A DNA stretch of 54,516 nucleotides from Acanthaster planci (taxonomy: Eukaryota > Echinodermata > Asteroidea > Valvatida > Acanthasteridae): the NCBI RefSeq assembly GCF_001949145.1, contig NW_019091457.1, positions 893,141-947,656 of the forward strand, written 5' to 3'. Each line of letters begins with the position of its first letter. The stretch's first letter is position 1. The position numbers and the translations under genes are program-made. The notes under the pieces were generated by a model. That model did not search any database, had not been told where the DNA came from, and was given only the letters and a program-made list of their open reading frames with translations. Positions 21,151 to 33,689 of this stretch are shown piece after piece.

Positions 21151-24100
21151 GATGGCAGCCTGATGAACACTGTGTACTGTGTATCAACACGCGCTGTTCT
21201 GTCAGTTGTTGCTACTCTTGAACTCTGAGCTTGTACGTGTGTGGATAGGTCAGGCTTTCAAATGCGCTGAAGTGGAATCCTGTGGATGCTGTTCAGGATT
21301 CCTTCATAGTACATGTACATTGTATAGGCCTATGTACGTGTACTTCAGGAGGGTGTGCGCTTGTTGATGTTGAAAATGCAGCGCTCGTGAGATTAAGTGA
21401 TATGACCTTAAGACAACCTCGATTACAATAAGGGACCGTCGTTTGTCACCAGCCATGACTTGTGGTCGGCAAGGTCGGCGAATATGTGAACAGGCGTGAC
21501 TAGTTGATCTTGCTATACATGTACTGTTCGAGTACGAAGCAATATGCATAATTAATGTGTGTATGTCAGCAGCCCTTTGCAAAAGATATGAAGGGCGAAC
21601 ACAGTGTGACCTCATGCGGCCAATTTACGCTGTTTGCACCCATGGTGGGTCATGTCAACGTGTATGATGAGAGAGTTTGTTTGAGTTCAGCAATTTGAGT
21701 TTCGATTCAATTAATCCCAGGCATTTCACTCGGAAGTCTGCCTGTCGGTTGCAGTGCATCTTATATGATCTGCGCTGTCGGTACTTCTGAGTGTCGTGAC
21801 ATTGACCGTGTTAAAACAAGCATACATGTATACTAAGTAGGCCTAAGTTTCAGGTTTTGAGTTACGCCGTCTTAGGCCTGCAAGTCTTATGGCCACAGCA
21901 GTGGTACAAATTAGTAACATGTACACATTTTGTTACCGATTAATAGCAAACGTGTGCTTTAAGGTGTTTATTAGCAACGTCTTAATTACTGTAACCCAGA
22001 CTGACAATTTTGCCGAGCGCCCTCCGCAAAGTCTGCATTCTATTGTCCCACGTATATTAAACGTGCAAATTGTAATATATATCGCACGCGCACTCATCAG
22101 TGTACAAAGTCGGCGAAAGTACATTCCATCTGCGCAATTTTGCGCATGCCTGTTATTTCGCCTCGACCAAGGCTAATGGGAGGACAGTTGTTACAATGCG
22201 TTCGGGCTTGTGGGGTACGTGACTGTTATTTTACGTGTACGCAAGCGGAGCAATCACATTGCTTTCGATAACTGACAAGTTAAAAATATCGACAACTGTC
22301 AATGCTTCAACGGCCTTGGATTATACTCAGCGTTTGAATACACCTTTCGGTTTGAGGATTCCTCGAATTTGTGAACGCAACATTTTGCTCTTTGAAAATA
22401 CCTAGACGTGAGAAAAAGATGTTCATTGCCGGCCCTGTGCTGAGGTATAGGGATGAATCGCCTAAGAAAAGGAAATGTACAACAGGAAAACATCAAAACT
22501 TCTCTGTCAAAATCATACACAAACTAAGGATTACTTTGAGTTTTTTGCCACAGGGTGACCCTTAAGTTTTGCTCGTGCATATATGGAAAGTTGAATAAAT
22601 ATAAAACCACAGAGAGCTGAAAAATACCTGCCTTAAAAGGGCCAAGAAAATAAAAATTGAAGACAAGGCCAAATGAGAAATAAAAGTGCATTTCCAAAAA
22701 CAAAAAAGGACTCTTTTTGCTACTCGCGATAGGTAAAAATGCTCGGGCCACACTGAGATACAAAATTGCTGAAAATATCCAACCTCTGAAACACCAGCAT
22801 GGCATTGATCAAACTCGATGGTTATATTATATAGGGAATAACACCGATAAAATCGAATTCTACACGTAAAGGAGACCGGGATTCGGTAACGGACATATCC
22901 ATTTATTACGTAAGCAAAAACATCAACGACACACATAGGCCTAATTCAGCAACAGTGACGATCAACAACAGAATGACGTTCAAAATTTTCTTCAGTATTA
23001 CACCAGTGGCGTCGCACGACAGAAAATTTCTTGTGACATAGCAATACATGTACTGCATTTCTAGAGACAGTGCCAAGACGTTTCTGCCACTCTGTAGCTT
23101 GTTATAGCTAGCTAGGTCTCTGTGAAATGTGCTCGTTCTTCATAAGAATCCTGGTACGATGAAAATCATGCCCCCAAAAAAGTTAACTTGAAAACTCCGT
23201 CGCGATTGAATCATTGTGTGTGCAGACTAGCCTTGGTTTTAAGACTTTGCTGGGAAAGGGAGTTGCCATGACGAATCTACAGATCAGTGGATCTGTCACA
23301 CACTGTCACACTATGGTTGCACACATACCGCCAGTTACAATGTTTGAAGCCAGCGCGTTGCGTGCACCGCATCCCTGCCAGTGCCTATGACCATAGAGCA
23401 AGGTCCCATGATCGTTTAGGCCAAAAAAGTCTCCTGTTTCTGGTCAAGAGCTAGCTCCGAAAGTGGTGTGGTGACGGGGCTTTTTTGTTGTTTAACCTCA
23501 CTTTTTTCTGAAAATGATGCACGTATAACGCGTTATGTCCATCGCGATGACATACGCACGATATGCTGGACGCTGCCAATACTAAAATAGACTCCCTCCC
23601 CGCACTTTGTACTGTTTATAATTGCCAGTTGCAGGAGTCCAGTCAATTCAGCAAGTTTCACAGCTTTTGGACATCATTTGATATCAAATAAAACGTTTTA
23701 TTTTGCCGACGCGCAGGTATACGGCGACGCACTCGCTGACCAAACACCAGAGACTTTTGTTGGCTTAATATTGTCTATTCCGTGATTGCGAACCATTACT
23801 GTTGGAGGGCGCTATCTCCAGACGGGAAAGTCGTGAATATTTCGTGTGATCTGTTGGGGCCACGTAAAACAAATAGAATATACAATATTCATATCACGTG
23901 AGTGATGATCAGAGGATAGGAAACTATACAAATGACTTGCAACATGCTTCACGTTCACGAACGGTTTCCCCGGACGCCAAGGGCTAAGGTCGGACCGTGG
24001 CTGCGTCTTAGACACAAAATATCCTTCTTTAGCCTGAGGCAGCAGCCCAGAACTTATCACGAACGCAGATAACCGAAAGTAACCGGAAAACAAACTGCAA

Positions 24101-25360
24101 GTTTCAGTCAAGTTGCCGTCTCTCATGAAATATGTTTTATTGAAGTTGCATGTCACGCTTGCACGGCACAGTCACAACGTGCGATGTCTCCATCTCGCTT
24201 TAGAACTACGAATTTGGCCCAGTTCAAGTCTCCCCGACAAGTCTTGGTTCCAGGACCTTTGCATTGCTTTCGGCCGAAATGTATTTACTTGGATTCGTCT
24301 CTGGCTTCGAACGAGCTGATTCGGAGGAACGACGACGCGCTCCGTCTGGAAATAGCACATCTGAAAAAGGCGTGTGACAAGCACCTACACGCCACATTTG
24401 AAACGGAAATTTTAATGATGAGTGAATATGAAACTAAGATAATTGGGTTCAAACGACTTGGCCCCCATCTGGAAGTCGGATGCAGGAACACGGGAGCCCG
24501 GACAAGCATGACAGTACTGTGTGGTATACACGCTGGTGCTGACGGTAACTCTCCCTATAAACACTGTAAATATTTTCATGTAAATTTTCATAGTATTTTA
24601 CCGGCAGCATGGGCACCAGTAGAATACTGTGACGCCGCGCCCCTCCGACAAAGGCGGTTAAACAATGACCAACACAAAAGGGGGAGGGGTTCTCCGTCCC
24701 ATACTGTGCTTATTGTCTGCCCCCGGTAAAACTGTCCGGGGCACAGAATTATCCATAGGTTAATCCCCCGTCCCGTTGATTCAAGACCCCCTTTAGGTTA
24801 TTCCGTCTACTCCGGGTAATTTGGCCCCCTGAATTTGTCTCGACAAAGTTTTATTTCCACATTGTTTTGATGAATTTAGTACACCGGAATTACAGTTTTG
24901 GTTTTATTGCCTTTCATCAAGCTATCGAAACATAAAAAGGAAGAAGAACTTTTCAGCTTATGTAAATTCCCTGCAAGCACAGTAAATCTTAGCCTGTTTA
25001 GGGTATGAATTAATGTAATACACGAAATTAATGTTACCTTTAAAGTCACCGCAGGTGGCATCGCTTTGGCAAAACAGAATCAATATGTAGGCGATGTATT
25101 CCGAACTTGTCTAATAGGACTTTACCAAAAATGTTAAGGATTAGAGGAATTTCAAGTAGAGACAGAAACTATCATGCATGAAACTGTTAATTTATCTCCT
25201 TAGAAAAGTGTTTACCATTTCACGAACATGAAGATCAGGCAATTTTGAATTTACACGGGTCAGATTTTCAGTTTTAGTGGCCTCTTTTAGTTTAAGGGAA
25301 GAGAAACCATGCGTTCCGCCTTAAACTACTCAGTGAGTAAAAACGTAGGCCACAAATGCA
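21151..25360. other. Intergenic between SULT-C start and SULT-D end
   Basis: No gene could be assigned. The longest frame (24184-24729, plus strand, 181 codons) has no domain I recognise, and a second frame overlaps it on the other strand, so I leave it uncalled. The stretch has scattered acatgtac motifs at 21300-21520. Confidence 0.5.
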
Positions 25361-28300
25361 TTAAAGTTCAAAGTCAAACTCCAAGTTGGTTCCTTCCATT
25401 CTCAAGGCGTATATCTTGTCGAAGAGTTCGTTCTGGCTAACAGTAAAGACGTTCTTCCAGTCGCCGACTTTCCCTGAAATGAAATGAAATTATGACCAAA
25501 AGAAGAAAAAAACAAAAAACAAAAACACAAAACAAAAAAAAAAACAAAAAAAAAAACCCAAAAACAAAACGAGAGATAGGAGAATTCTCTCACAGGTCTC
25601 AGTATGCACGAGGGCCAATATGAGGCGACGCATGGATGATTGCACCGGCACCATACGCCGGAGTTCTTAGGCACGCAGTTTTTTTAAGGGGGAGTGCGGC
25701 GTGGAAAGTTACCATTCCGCGTACACACCCATGTTGGAGGTGTGGCACAAGGGCTCCCGAATAGCTTATGTGTATTTTGTTTGTATAAAGTACTCCAGTA
25801 GTTGTTAATTAATGAAACCCATATCAACTTCCAGTAACTGAGTAAGAGGGGGACGTGTAGTCAGAGTCCGTTACATAGGCCAGCGGGTAGGTCGCTACCT
25901 TTTCAAAGGTCGAGGCAGCGGTCCATGGCCCTAGGTGGCAGTGCCGAATCAAATGTTCGGTAGGCCCTATAGATACCGTACCAGTGGCCAAGGGCACAAT
26001 TGTTCCATAGTTTGGTCTGGGTACGAACCATTGCAGATTTCATGGTGTACCACAGCCCTGGAACCTCGCAAGCTTATGTTGACAACAGCCTTGAGGTATA
26101 TCTTCCACAAAGTCAAAAATTCCTGACAACATTTTGAAGCTTTTGGACAAAGTTATGAATTTGTCGACGCTACATGTGATTGGCATGTATGGCACACGCA
26201 AAGTGTGTAGTTTGTAGGCCCTCATATCTTGTTCATGTGTCCCCCACCCATTTTTCGCAAGACTTAGGCATAGTGTGGGTACTATGCCTGTAATACAGTT
26301 CTATCCAGTTGCTTCGATGTTGACATGGTAACGCCTCTCGATAATCACTTATTCAGATGGAGATGAGCTCATAAGCATTACTTCCTCTGTTTCTTGCAGT
26401 TTACCTTTTCTGAGGTAGGTCGTATCACCCCCGAAAAGGTTCGTCATGTGTAGCGCTTTGGTCTCACCGTACGAATCTTTCAGTTCGCCGTATGTCTTCT
26501 TCATTCCGCGAAAGGTCACGTGCTCCGCGATGCATTCGATGACGTCGTCTGACAGGTCCTTCCCAACATGCTCTGCAACTTTGCGAATGGATCCTCTGAG
26601 GTCCTGTGATTGTGGGAAGCAAACAATAATATGGGTGTCGAATCTGGGTTTCGAAAAAACTGATTTGCTGACGTAGACCTCTACATTTGTCGTGAAAAAG
26701 TACTACCATTAGCCTATAAATTATGATCACATGGCCAGGTCGTAAAAACGCATAATTATTTTCCACATCATTGATGATGACTGGCCCACACTCCATAGTC
26801 CAAACCGTTGTGCTGGGGCCGATAACCAGACTTCTTAGTTGTTCCAACTTGTGCTACTTTCAACTACACTGATTTCGTTCGTGCTAAAATATGTTAAACT
26901 TTTATGCGTGCATTCTCAATGCAGATATTGTTCAGACGTGAAAAACCTGCGTTCGATTTCGCTTTCGCACAAAGTATGAATCACATTTCAACTCGAGTGA
27001 AATTTTGCTGCAAATCTTTTTTGACGTCCAATTGTCTTTATTTTCACATTCGCACTGTAAAAACATTATGATGTGCCTCTGTAAATAACAGAGAATCTCT
27101 GTAACACACGCACTCTCTGACTGTTTGGTGATTTTTAGAGTCACATCAGAACCCTGTAACAAGCCTTGTACATGTAAAAGTTTCCCCTGTAACATGAATT
27201 AACATTAACTTCGAATATTGACCTTGGTGCACAAAACCACTTTCATAAAGCCGGTTTCACCATTTGGCTTGTGTTTGCCGTCATTGCGAGTAACAGGTAA
27301 TGAATTTGAGAGGAAAGAATGTTATTTTAAGTCATCTTGAGTGCCCAAAATAGGGACTGCTATAAAACAAATATATCTTTATCCTGCCAAAATTTGAAAG
27401 AAAAATCGATGTAGATATAAGCAAGCTGCGTGCCTTTATAGGTCAGTCTGGTAGCAACTGCGATTATACTGCGTCTACTGGAAAAGAAAATAGGTTCGAA
27501 CACATTAAATAATAATCGAACGTGTCGATTTCATCGCCAACGAAAAAAAACGTAAGTTGCTTCCCTCAACTTTGTAAGCAGCCTTCCTCGACCTCGTCTA
27601 CGTTGCTTCCACAAACATACGCCGAAAAAAACGTCTTTGTAAATCTACGAATAAATATCTGTTAAAAATGAGCCTACGCACATGACATTTGTCATAGGAA
27701 TTGACATAAGATTCTGTGCAAATGTGCAGAAAAAATTCTAACAGTGCGGGCCTGCAGTATAAACCGGCTTTAACATGGGCAAAGGATGTTTTTTCCTTTC
27801 ATAATGATCATGTCTTCTTGTATCTCGGACCTGGTCATGTCACGCGGTTAACGCGGTAAGAGGAGGGACAGTTAAGGGATTTCACCTGTTTGTCATGTTC
27901 TTTCTTTCTTTCGTAACGCGGACTCCAAGTTGTTAAACTTATTGCTAGTCATGTGTCGTAATACGAAATGCTCTGAACGCAGCCTGGAGGTAACATCTGA
28001 CTCACGACCTGCTGCATGATAACATTTCGGTCAAGATGACTCGCGTCAAATAGTAAAGAGGGCAGCAAGGCTCAGAAATGTTCTAAAATAATCGGGATCA
28101 GGGTCTACCCTCGCATACTTTGGAATGCATACTTTTAAGGCAAATTCAGTTTAAAACGTTTGTGCATTATTTGGCAAGCCCCAAGAGTCCAAAATTATAC
28201 ATGCCTTATGGAGATCTTCGTACTTCAAGAACAAAACATTTGGATGGTCCTTTAGTCGCCAGTAGCCAAGCACGTGATCAAACCATGGCCCAAAGCCAAC

Positions 28301-31300
28301 TGAAATGTAGAGAAAAGGAAAAATGTTATTGTAAATTTTGTTTGAAATGAGAGGAAAATTGTCATAGTGTGGACCTCTAAACAAAAGAAGTCCACATAAT
28401 GTAGGGTATGATGGTGTTGTGTGGACGCTTAACTGTCCACACAATGTTTTTCCTTCTCTGAAAAACAGTTTCAGAGGCATTTTGGGGTCAAGGTTAATTA
28501 TCTGTGGCAAAACGGAGAGGAACAGTCCAGGGAATCATCATCAAAATCCAGCTCGAAGGAGTTATCCTAGTCAGAGAAAAAGGAGCATTTTTCTCAAGTT
28601 TCCTTAACCACAGGAGAACAAAGGAATGTCCGCACTTTGTATGTAAAACATGGGCGGGAGTGTATGTGTGCGTGCGTGTGGGGGGGGGCTTTCACATGAA
28701 CTGCGAGTCAGAACGTCTTCACGGTCCCACACGTGTTTATCGGAAGAATCGATAGATTCCAAAATGTCAGTGGATTTGTGGTGTGGTGGGTGGGGGATGA
28801 ATACCCGCCGTTCCCCTGGGAAAAACTAACTTTTTTGAGCATAAAAGAGCCACAAGAACACGCCGAAGTCGAGGAACGTGGGCGGCCAAATATCCTTCGT
28901 TAACTTGAAGAAGGAGACCACTACATCCTTGGGATTGCGAGCCACATACACCACCTGAATGTGGAAAACAAAGAAAGGAAGAGAAATATAAAAGCTGCTG
29001 TTGGTAGTCCAGCTGTATTATTTTCAAACACTGCAAAACTGGGGTGCTAAATTTAACACCCCCGGTGTTATAGGATTACACCAACTCTCTAAATTCCAAA
29101 GAGTGAAAATTCACTCTATTTGAGTAAAAATTCAATCCCTGCGATTGAAATTAAGGACCAGACGGATAGGAGTGAAATTTCTTCTTTCCAAAAGATTGAA
29201 ATTTCACTCATAGTTTCTACTGGAGGGAGCTATTTTCAGCTTTTTTTCAGTCTAAATTCAGAGTAATTTTCACTCTAAAACGTCTTGTCCCTAATTTCAC
29301 TCTTTCTGATTTAGAGAGAACACTTTTCACTGGTGTTACAAAAATTGGGTGTTATGTGGTGTTACTTTTAACACCCTCCAATGCATTGTAGCACTATGGT
29401 GTGGTCATCTGATAACACCAAAAAGGGTTGATTTTAGCACCATAGTTTTTGTAGTAAACCGTTGAGTGAGCTGTAAAAGAAACAAAAACTAAACAAAACA
29501 AAACAAACAAAACGAAACAAAGCTAACTTGTTTAACAACTTTAACCACGACATGTTTGTACGTTCAGGAATGTGTTTTAAATAAATTGGAAAGAGTGAAA
29601 TTAGGGACAAGACGTGAAAATAACTCTGAATTAAGACTGAAAAAGGCTGAATAGAAGCCTTCCAGTGGAATCTCAAGTGAAATTTCAGTCTTTTGGAGTG
29701 AAGAAATTTCACTCCAATCCGCCTGGTCCTTAATTTCAAACGGAGGGATTGAATTTTCAGTCAAATGGAGTGAATTTCCACTCTTTGGAATTTAGAGAAC
29801 ACCAAAAGAGAGTGCTTTTCCGTGGTACATGTTCAGCTATGTGGCAACTGCGCAGCACTTGAACAGATTATCTAAACGTGTCGAGAGACTCATGGGCTTG
29901 GTGTTGGCTGCCACCATGTGGGTGTACAGGCGTCTACTCTTGCCCTCCCTCCCTTTTCCTTATTTGGGAGCCCAATGAAGACCCATTTCCCTAGTAGAAG
30001 TACGAGCGACACTTGTATTTCACCAACCAACAACCGATCGACCTACCGACGGGTGATTAGACAAGAAGAAATGCTTCAATCCCACACCAGGCCACACCAT
30101 TTTAAGGTAATTTTCTCTTATGCCGCTATCACACGTCTCTCCGGTGTTTTACCTTAGCTTTCCTTATCACATGCGGAGGCAGAAGGATGACTGGTAAGTG
30201 GCAACCGATGCACCTGTTGGGCGACTTCACGGATTCAAACAATTTATACCCCGGTGTTGTATTCTCCATTTTCGATGGGTCACCTAGGCCTACGTGCGTT
30301 GACTCCAAGTTGCTAGTCATAAACGTGCGGTCGAAATGTTTCCTCCCATCGTTTAGAACGGAGCTAATTATTTCTAAAATCCAGTGGGTTCCTGTAACGA
30401 AGAAGTTGACTTTATGCTTTTCCAGACAAAGATTTATTTTTGACGTTCCGAAGCGAAGAGCAGAGGGGTTTTAAGTGGTGTGAAAATTTATCGACGCAGA
30501 CCCATCTGTTTTTGCGGTTGCACATCTTTGACACTGAGAACTAAGGAAATTGCATTGTTATAAGGGGTTAAAAATAAAGACATTTCGTCATCCATAATTC
30601 CAATTTTTAGTTTCCTGTGTTTGCACAGAAGTCTGACTAAGTGTTTCGAGGTTCCTGGGTAACTAAACGCAAAGCATCTGCTGAAGTCTGCCTCGCAGAA
30701 GCTATTGAGGGTGCTAAGCACAGGCTGTCTGATCACAGTTTTCGCAAAGACTTGACCCAGACAAGGGCATCACCAAGGCAGACTATTGGCCATCCTTTGG
30801 GAATAAAAACAACTCAATAATAAAAAATCAGTGGTTAAACTAGGTCTAAAGGGTGCACACATGTTGCTGAAGGAGGTACGAAATAAGTTACAGCTGCATT
30901 TCAACAGAGATTATTCAGATTTCAAAGGGGGGGGGGTTCCCCTAGGTAAGACATGTATCTCCTGGGGGGGCCGTACCCCTTCGTGCCCACCCCTCCCTAG
31001 TTACGCCACTGCCTCACATAATTACGCATTTTATGAATGGAGGTCATTGCACTTCACCGTGAACTTCACCACAGAAATCGACTTTTTCAACTTGTCATTA
31101 GAGGGCCCGGAAATATTTCATAAAATCACCGGGCAAGTTTTGTATCTTGCCGGAGAGGAAAAACACCGTTGAACTCAAGTTCGTATCGATTAACAATTGT
31201 AAATAACAAGACCTTTCTGGCTCCGAACAAAAGCGTTTAAAAGGGTACGGTCACAAAATCTGAAGACCTTAATTCACTCTTCAATTTCTGCAAAAAGCAT

Positions 31301-31834
31301 GATGAAGAATGTCGGAGTTGATTATTTTAAAGATTAAAAATATCAAACTTTAATTGCTTGTAACTCGACACCCTATGACGTCATGCATGACGTAAGAGAA
31401 ATATGCAATACTTGAGATTTTAGGGTTGCGTATGCTAAAAGTTACACGTTTGTACATCAAACGGTCTTTGGACCTTTTAAGATAGGAGAAAAGTTGTGGA
31501 AGAAAAAGTGGCCGGGAAAGGACAGAAAGACACTGAAAAAGAAACAGAGATTTATTCAAACGATTTTTAAAAGAGTGACCTGGCAGCGCCCGATGAGAAA
31601 GCGAAATGCCTTACCCGATCTTTGGTAGGTGACTGCATAAACATCATCATGACGAACTTCAAAGGTATTTAGGGCTTCCAAATTCGACACAGGCACGACG
31701 GATGGAAGCTTGATCCCTTTCACGAAGTGAAAGCCCATCTTTTGCATTGCCGCTAATTCTTCCTCCAACTCGTCCAGTGTTTTCCCGTTTATCACGCCGG
31801 GCAACATGGCTTTCACCTGACTGTAAAACTCCAT
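25361..31834 (-). CDS. Cytosolic sulfotransferase SULT-D, complete, six exons, 329 aa
   Basis: Most divergent of the four sulfotransferases. Exons are 31615-31834, 30153-30391, 28831-28954, 28205-28299, 26405-26603 and 25361-25473. They total 990 bases ending in TAA, with the same phases as its paralogues. Intron 4 has a GC donor (AAG|GCATGT) with a normal AG acceptor; the other introns are GT-AG. The PAPS loop reads Y-Q-R-S-G-T-H-W: Pro is Gln (71) and Lys is Arg (72). The His region is [10 protein letters not shown] (H138), closer to vertebrate T-H-L-P-L-x-L-L-P than the H-C-L-E-R-F of A, B and [10 protein letters not shown] and the C-terminal [10 protein letters not shown] are intact. The dimer motif [10 protein letters not shown] keeps its Glu (308). 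It lies at the end of the array and is divergent from ERGIC1. Confidence 0.9.
25501..25570. repeat. A-rich low-complexity tract in SULT-D intron 5
   Basis: About 70 bases of A runs broken by single C or G bases. Read on the gene's strand this is a T-rich tract close to the acceptor of exon 6. It gives spurious Phe-rich frames. Confidence 0.85.
29043..29441. mobile_element. ~400-bp inverted-repeat element with GGTGCTAAA ends
   Basis: Left end ggtgctaaatttaacaccc pairs with the right end aacaccaaaaagggttgattttagcacc (with an inserted stretch). Internal segments such as ttcactc and gagtgaaa recur in both orientations. It lies in intron 2 of SULT-D. An inverted partial copy follows at about 29580-29815. 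Confidence 0.65.
29580..29815. mobile_element. Inverted partial copy of the 29043-29441 element
   Basis: The segment from ttggaaagagtgaaattagg to tttggaatttagagaacacc is the reverse complement, with some differences, of 29085-29312. The two copies form a long inverted repeat with arms of about 230 bases and a spacer of about 270 bases inside SULT-D intron 2. Confidence 0.65.
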
Positions 31835-31983
31835 GGCGTGTTTCGAGCAGATTCACTTCACCACAACGGTCTAGTCAGCGAGTCCGACGCACATGAAGTG
31901 GCAAAACTGCAAAGAAGCAGGTTTAGTATTCTGGTACAATACACTCGCCCCCAGCAGTGCACAATAAGTAGACTTTACACATG

Positions 31984-32115
31984 GGGTGCGTTCGATTAGC
32001 TTACACGTGTAAGTCAAACTTACACGAGAGCGTTCGTTTAGCCATCACGTGATCCTCGTGCCTGCCCTAGTGTCAGCCACAACTACCCCGGTTGGCGAGC
32101 AGGTCTCCGGAGACT
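31984..32115. mobile_element. Partial copy of the 8941-9255 transposon
   Basis: It begins gggtgcgttcgattagctt and follows the other copy through gagcgttcgtttagccatcacgtgatc. It then loses similarity near ggtctccggagac, so the right half is missing. Confidence 0.65.
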
Positions 32116-33013
32116 GTATTCTGCAAAAGCCTCATAGTGCTTCAAGTGTATTTTGGAAAAAGTGAAGCATATTTTTCCAAAACTGTTTTAGCGAGGTTTT
32201 CACAAGTTGCTTTTTATTCGTGGTTGATAATAAATTTGGATTTATATTAATTGGGTTGCTCGCTCATTTAGGATGGCATGGGGATGTGTACAATACGTGC
32301 ACCGAATAGCTGCTTTACACTGAAAAGGTGTTCCCATTTTTAAAATATGTTCAATCTATTCTGTAAAAAATATTTTATTTCAACCTGAAAAAAGTTGGGA
32401 CTTTAAAAATTCGTTCCATTTCTTGTCTTTGTAAAAATTTACGTTCTTTTAAATTCCTTGGAATCTAGAAAATACGCTGCGTCAATGAAAATTCATCCAC
32501 TCTTTAAAAATTTCTAAATTACGAATTAAAAAAAAAGACATTCACTTTAAAACACGTTCAGTTAAAAAATGCTGTCCGTTTATCAAACTTGTTCCAATCT
32601 TTTCGGCCCTAGTTCTGCTTCGTAATTGGGGAGTACTCCGACCGATATAACCTGGACAGTTTACAAAATTCTTGGTACAGACGCGGCCGGAAATACCCGA
32701 AAATTACCGATACAATCCGAATAGTCTTTTTTTCTCCCTCTACTCATTTGGCTACAAATTTTATTCATTTTAATCATTGTAAAAAATTTTACCATTTTGA
32801 GGAGCATTAAAGAAAAAGTGTTGCCGTTAAACTGAATTCAATATGGACAGGATACGTTCGGAATAGTTCGACTATTCTCGGAAATCTGGGAGAGTGTTGG
32901 TCACATGGACATGCGGTGACACATGACCATTGATTAGAAGTTTTGTCAGAGTCATTGGGTCTGGTATCTAGACTGAGTCCTAATACGCAGCGAGTTGAGC
33001 TAGTTTTAGCTCA

Positions 33014-33098
33014 CTCGCCGCGGCGAGATGGTAAGTCGCCGCGGCGAGATAGTAACTTGCCGCGGCGAGATAGTAACTTGCCGCGGCAAAATAGTATC
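33014..33098. repeat. 21-bp tandem array with palindromic core TCGCCGCGGCGA, four units
   Basis: Four copies spaced exactly 21 bases apart (core starts near 33015, 33036, 33057 and 33078). The first two cores are perfect palindromes and the last two carry C-to-T changes (ttgccgcggc). The linker reads gatagtaac. It lies about 600 bases upstream of the ERGIC1 start codon. Confidence 0.85.
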
Positions 33099-33396
33099 TC
33101 GAAAATTTTTTTTGCAAGTGGCCCTTATACGCTTCCGTACGTGCCCGTGTCCAGGCTGCAGTATTTACATGTAAGAGTACCGAAGTGTGACGTCATTGTG
33201 AACCAGAAAATGCAGTGCAAACGAATGGAGTACGCGCGCGTGTTGGTTCACGCGCTGGTTCACGCGCTTATGCCTTTTAAACACTGCGCGTGCGCGTGAC
33301 GTTTCACTTCGGTACTCTCTTGCACTGCTAGATATGGTGAATGGTACCCACGGAGTCCGCCAATCACAAGCCACCAAGTGGTTGTTGAAACCAGGT

Positions 33397-33444
33397 AGTC
33401 TGGTTCCCATTCTTATACTTAGTCTGGTTCCCATTCTTATACTT
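33397..33444. repeat. Perfect 24-bp tandem duplication
   Basis: The unit agtctggttcccattcttat plus actt occurs twice in a row without differences, about 250 bases upstream of the ERGIC1 start codon. Confidence 0.9.
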
Positions 33445-33689
33445 AGCGCGTCCAAGTTCAGACCACTTCACATGCTGCATGCACATATCGAATGCGCGCG
33501 AGTTGGAGAGATGATGCTCATGTGATACAAATAGGCATATTGGTACATGTATGTAGGTCACCGGCGTGTTTTCATCGTGACTTTGATCTTATTGTACTTG
33601 TTTTCAAGGTGGTTCTGCATGTAAACAAATATCCTTAACGGGCTTAATCACTAGTCGTTTGCAGTTGACCTTTAGGTTTCTGGATAACA

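Larger units (their letters stand above)
31835..33689. promoter_or_regulatory. Shared upstream region of divergent SULT-D and ERGIC1
   Basis: 1.86 kb between the two start codons, so it should hold promoters for both genes. The left part is AT-rich and includes a partial transposon copy (31984-32115). The right part, 33000-33300, is CpG-rich and contains the 21-bp palindromic array and gcgcgcg strings, which fits a TATA-less promoter for ERGIC1. No TATA box is clear. Transcription starts cannot be placed from sequence. Confidence 0.45.

Noticed and set aside
24184-24729. 181-codon plus-strand frame
   Set aside because: No recognised domain, and another frame is open on the opposite strand. 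Could be a lineage-specific exon but unsupported.
33014-33098. CRISPR-like array
   Set aside because: The spacers are not unique. It is a plain 21-bp tandem repeat in a eukaryotic genome.
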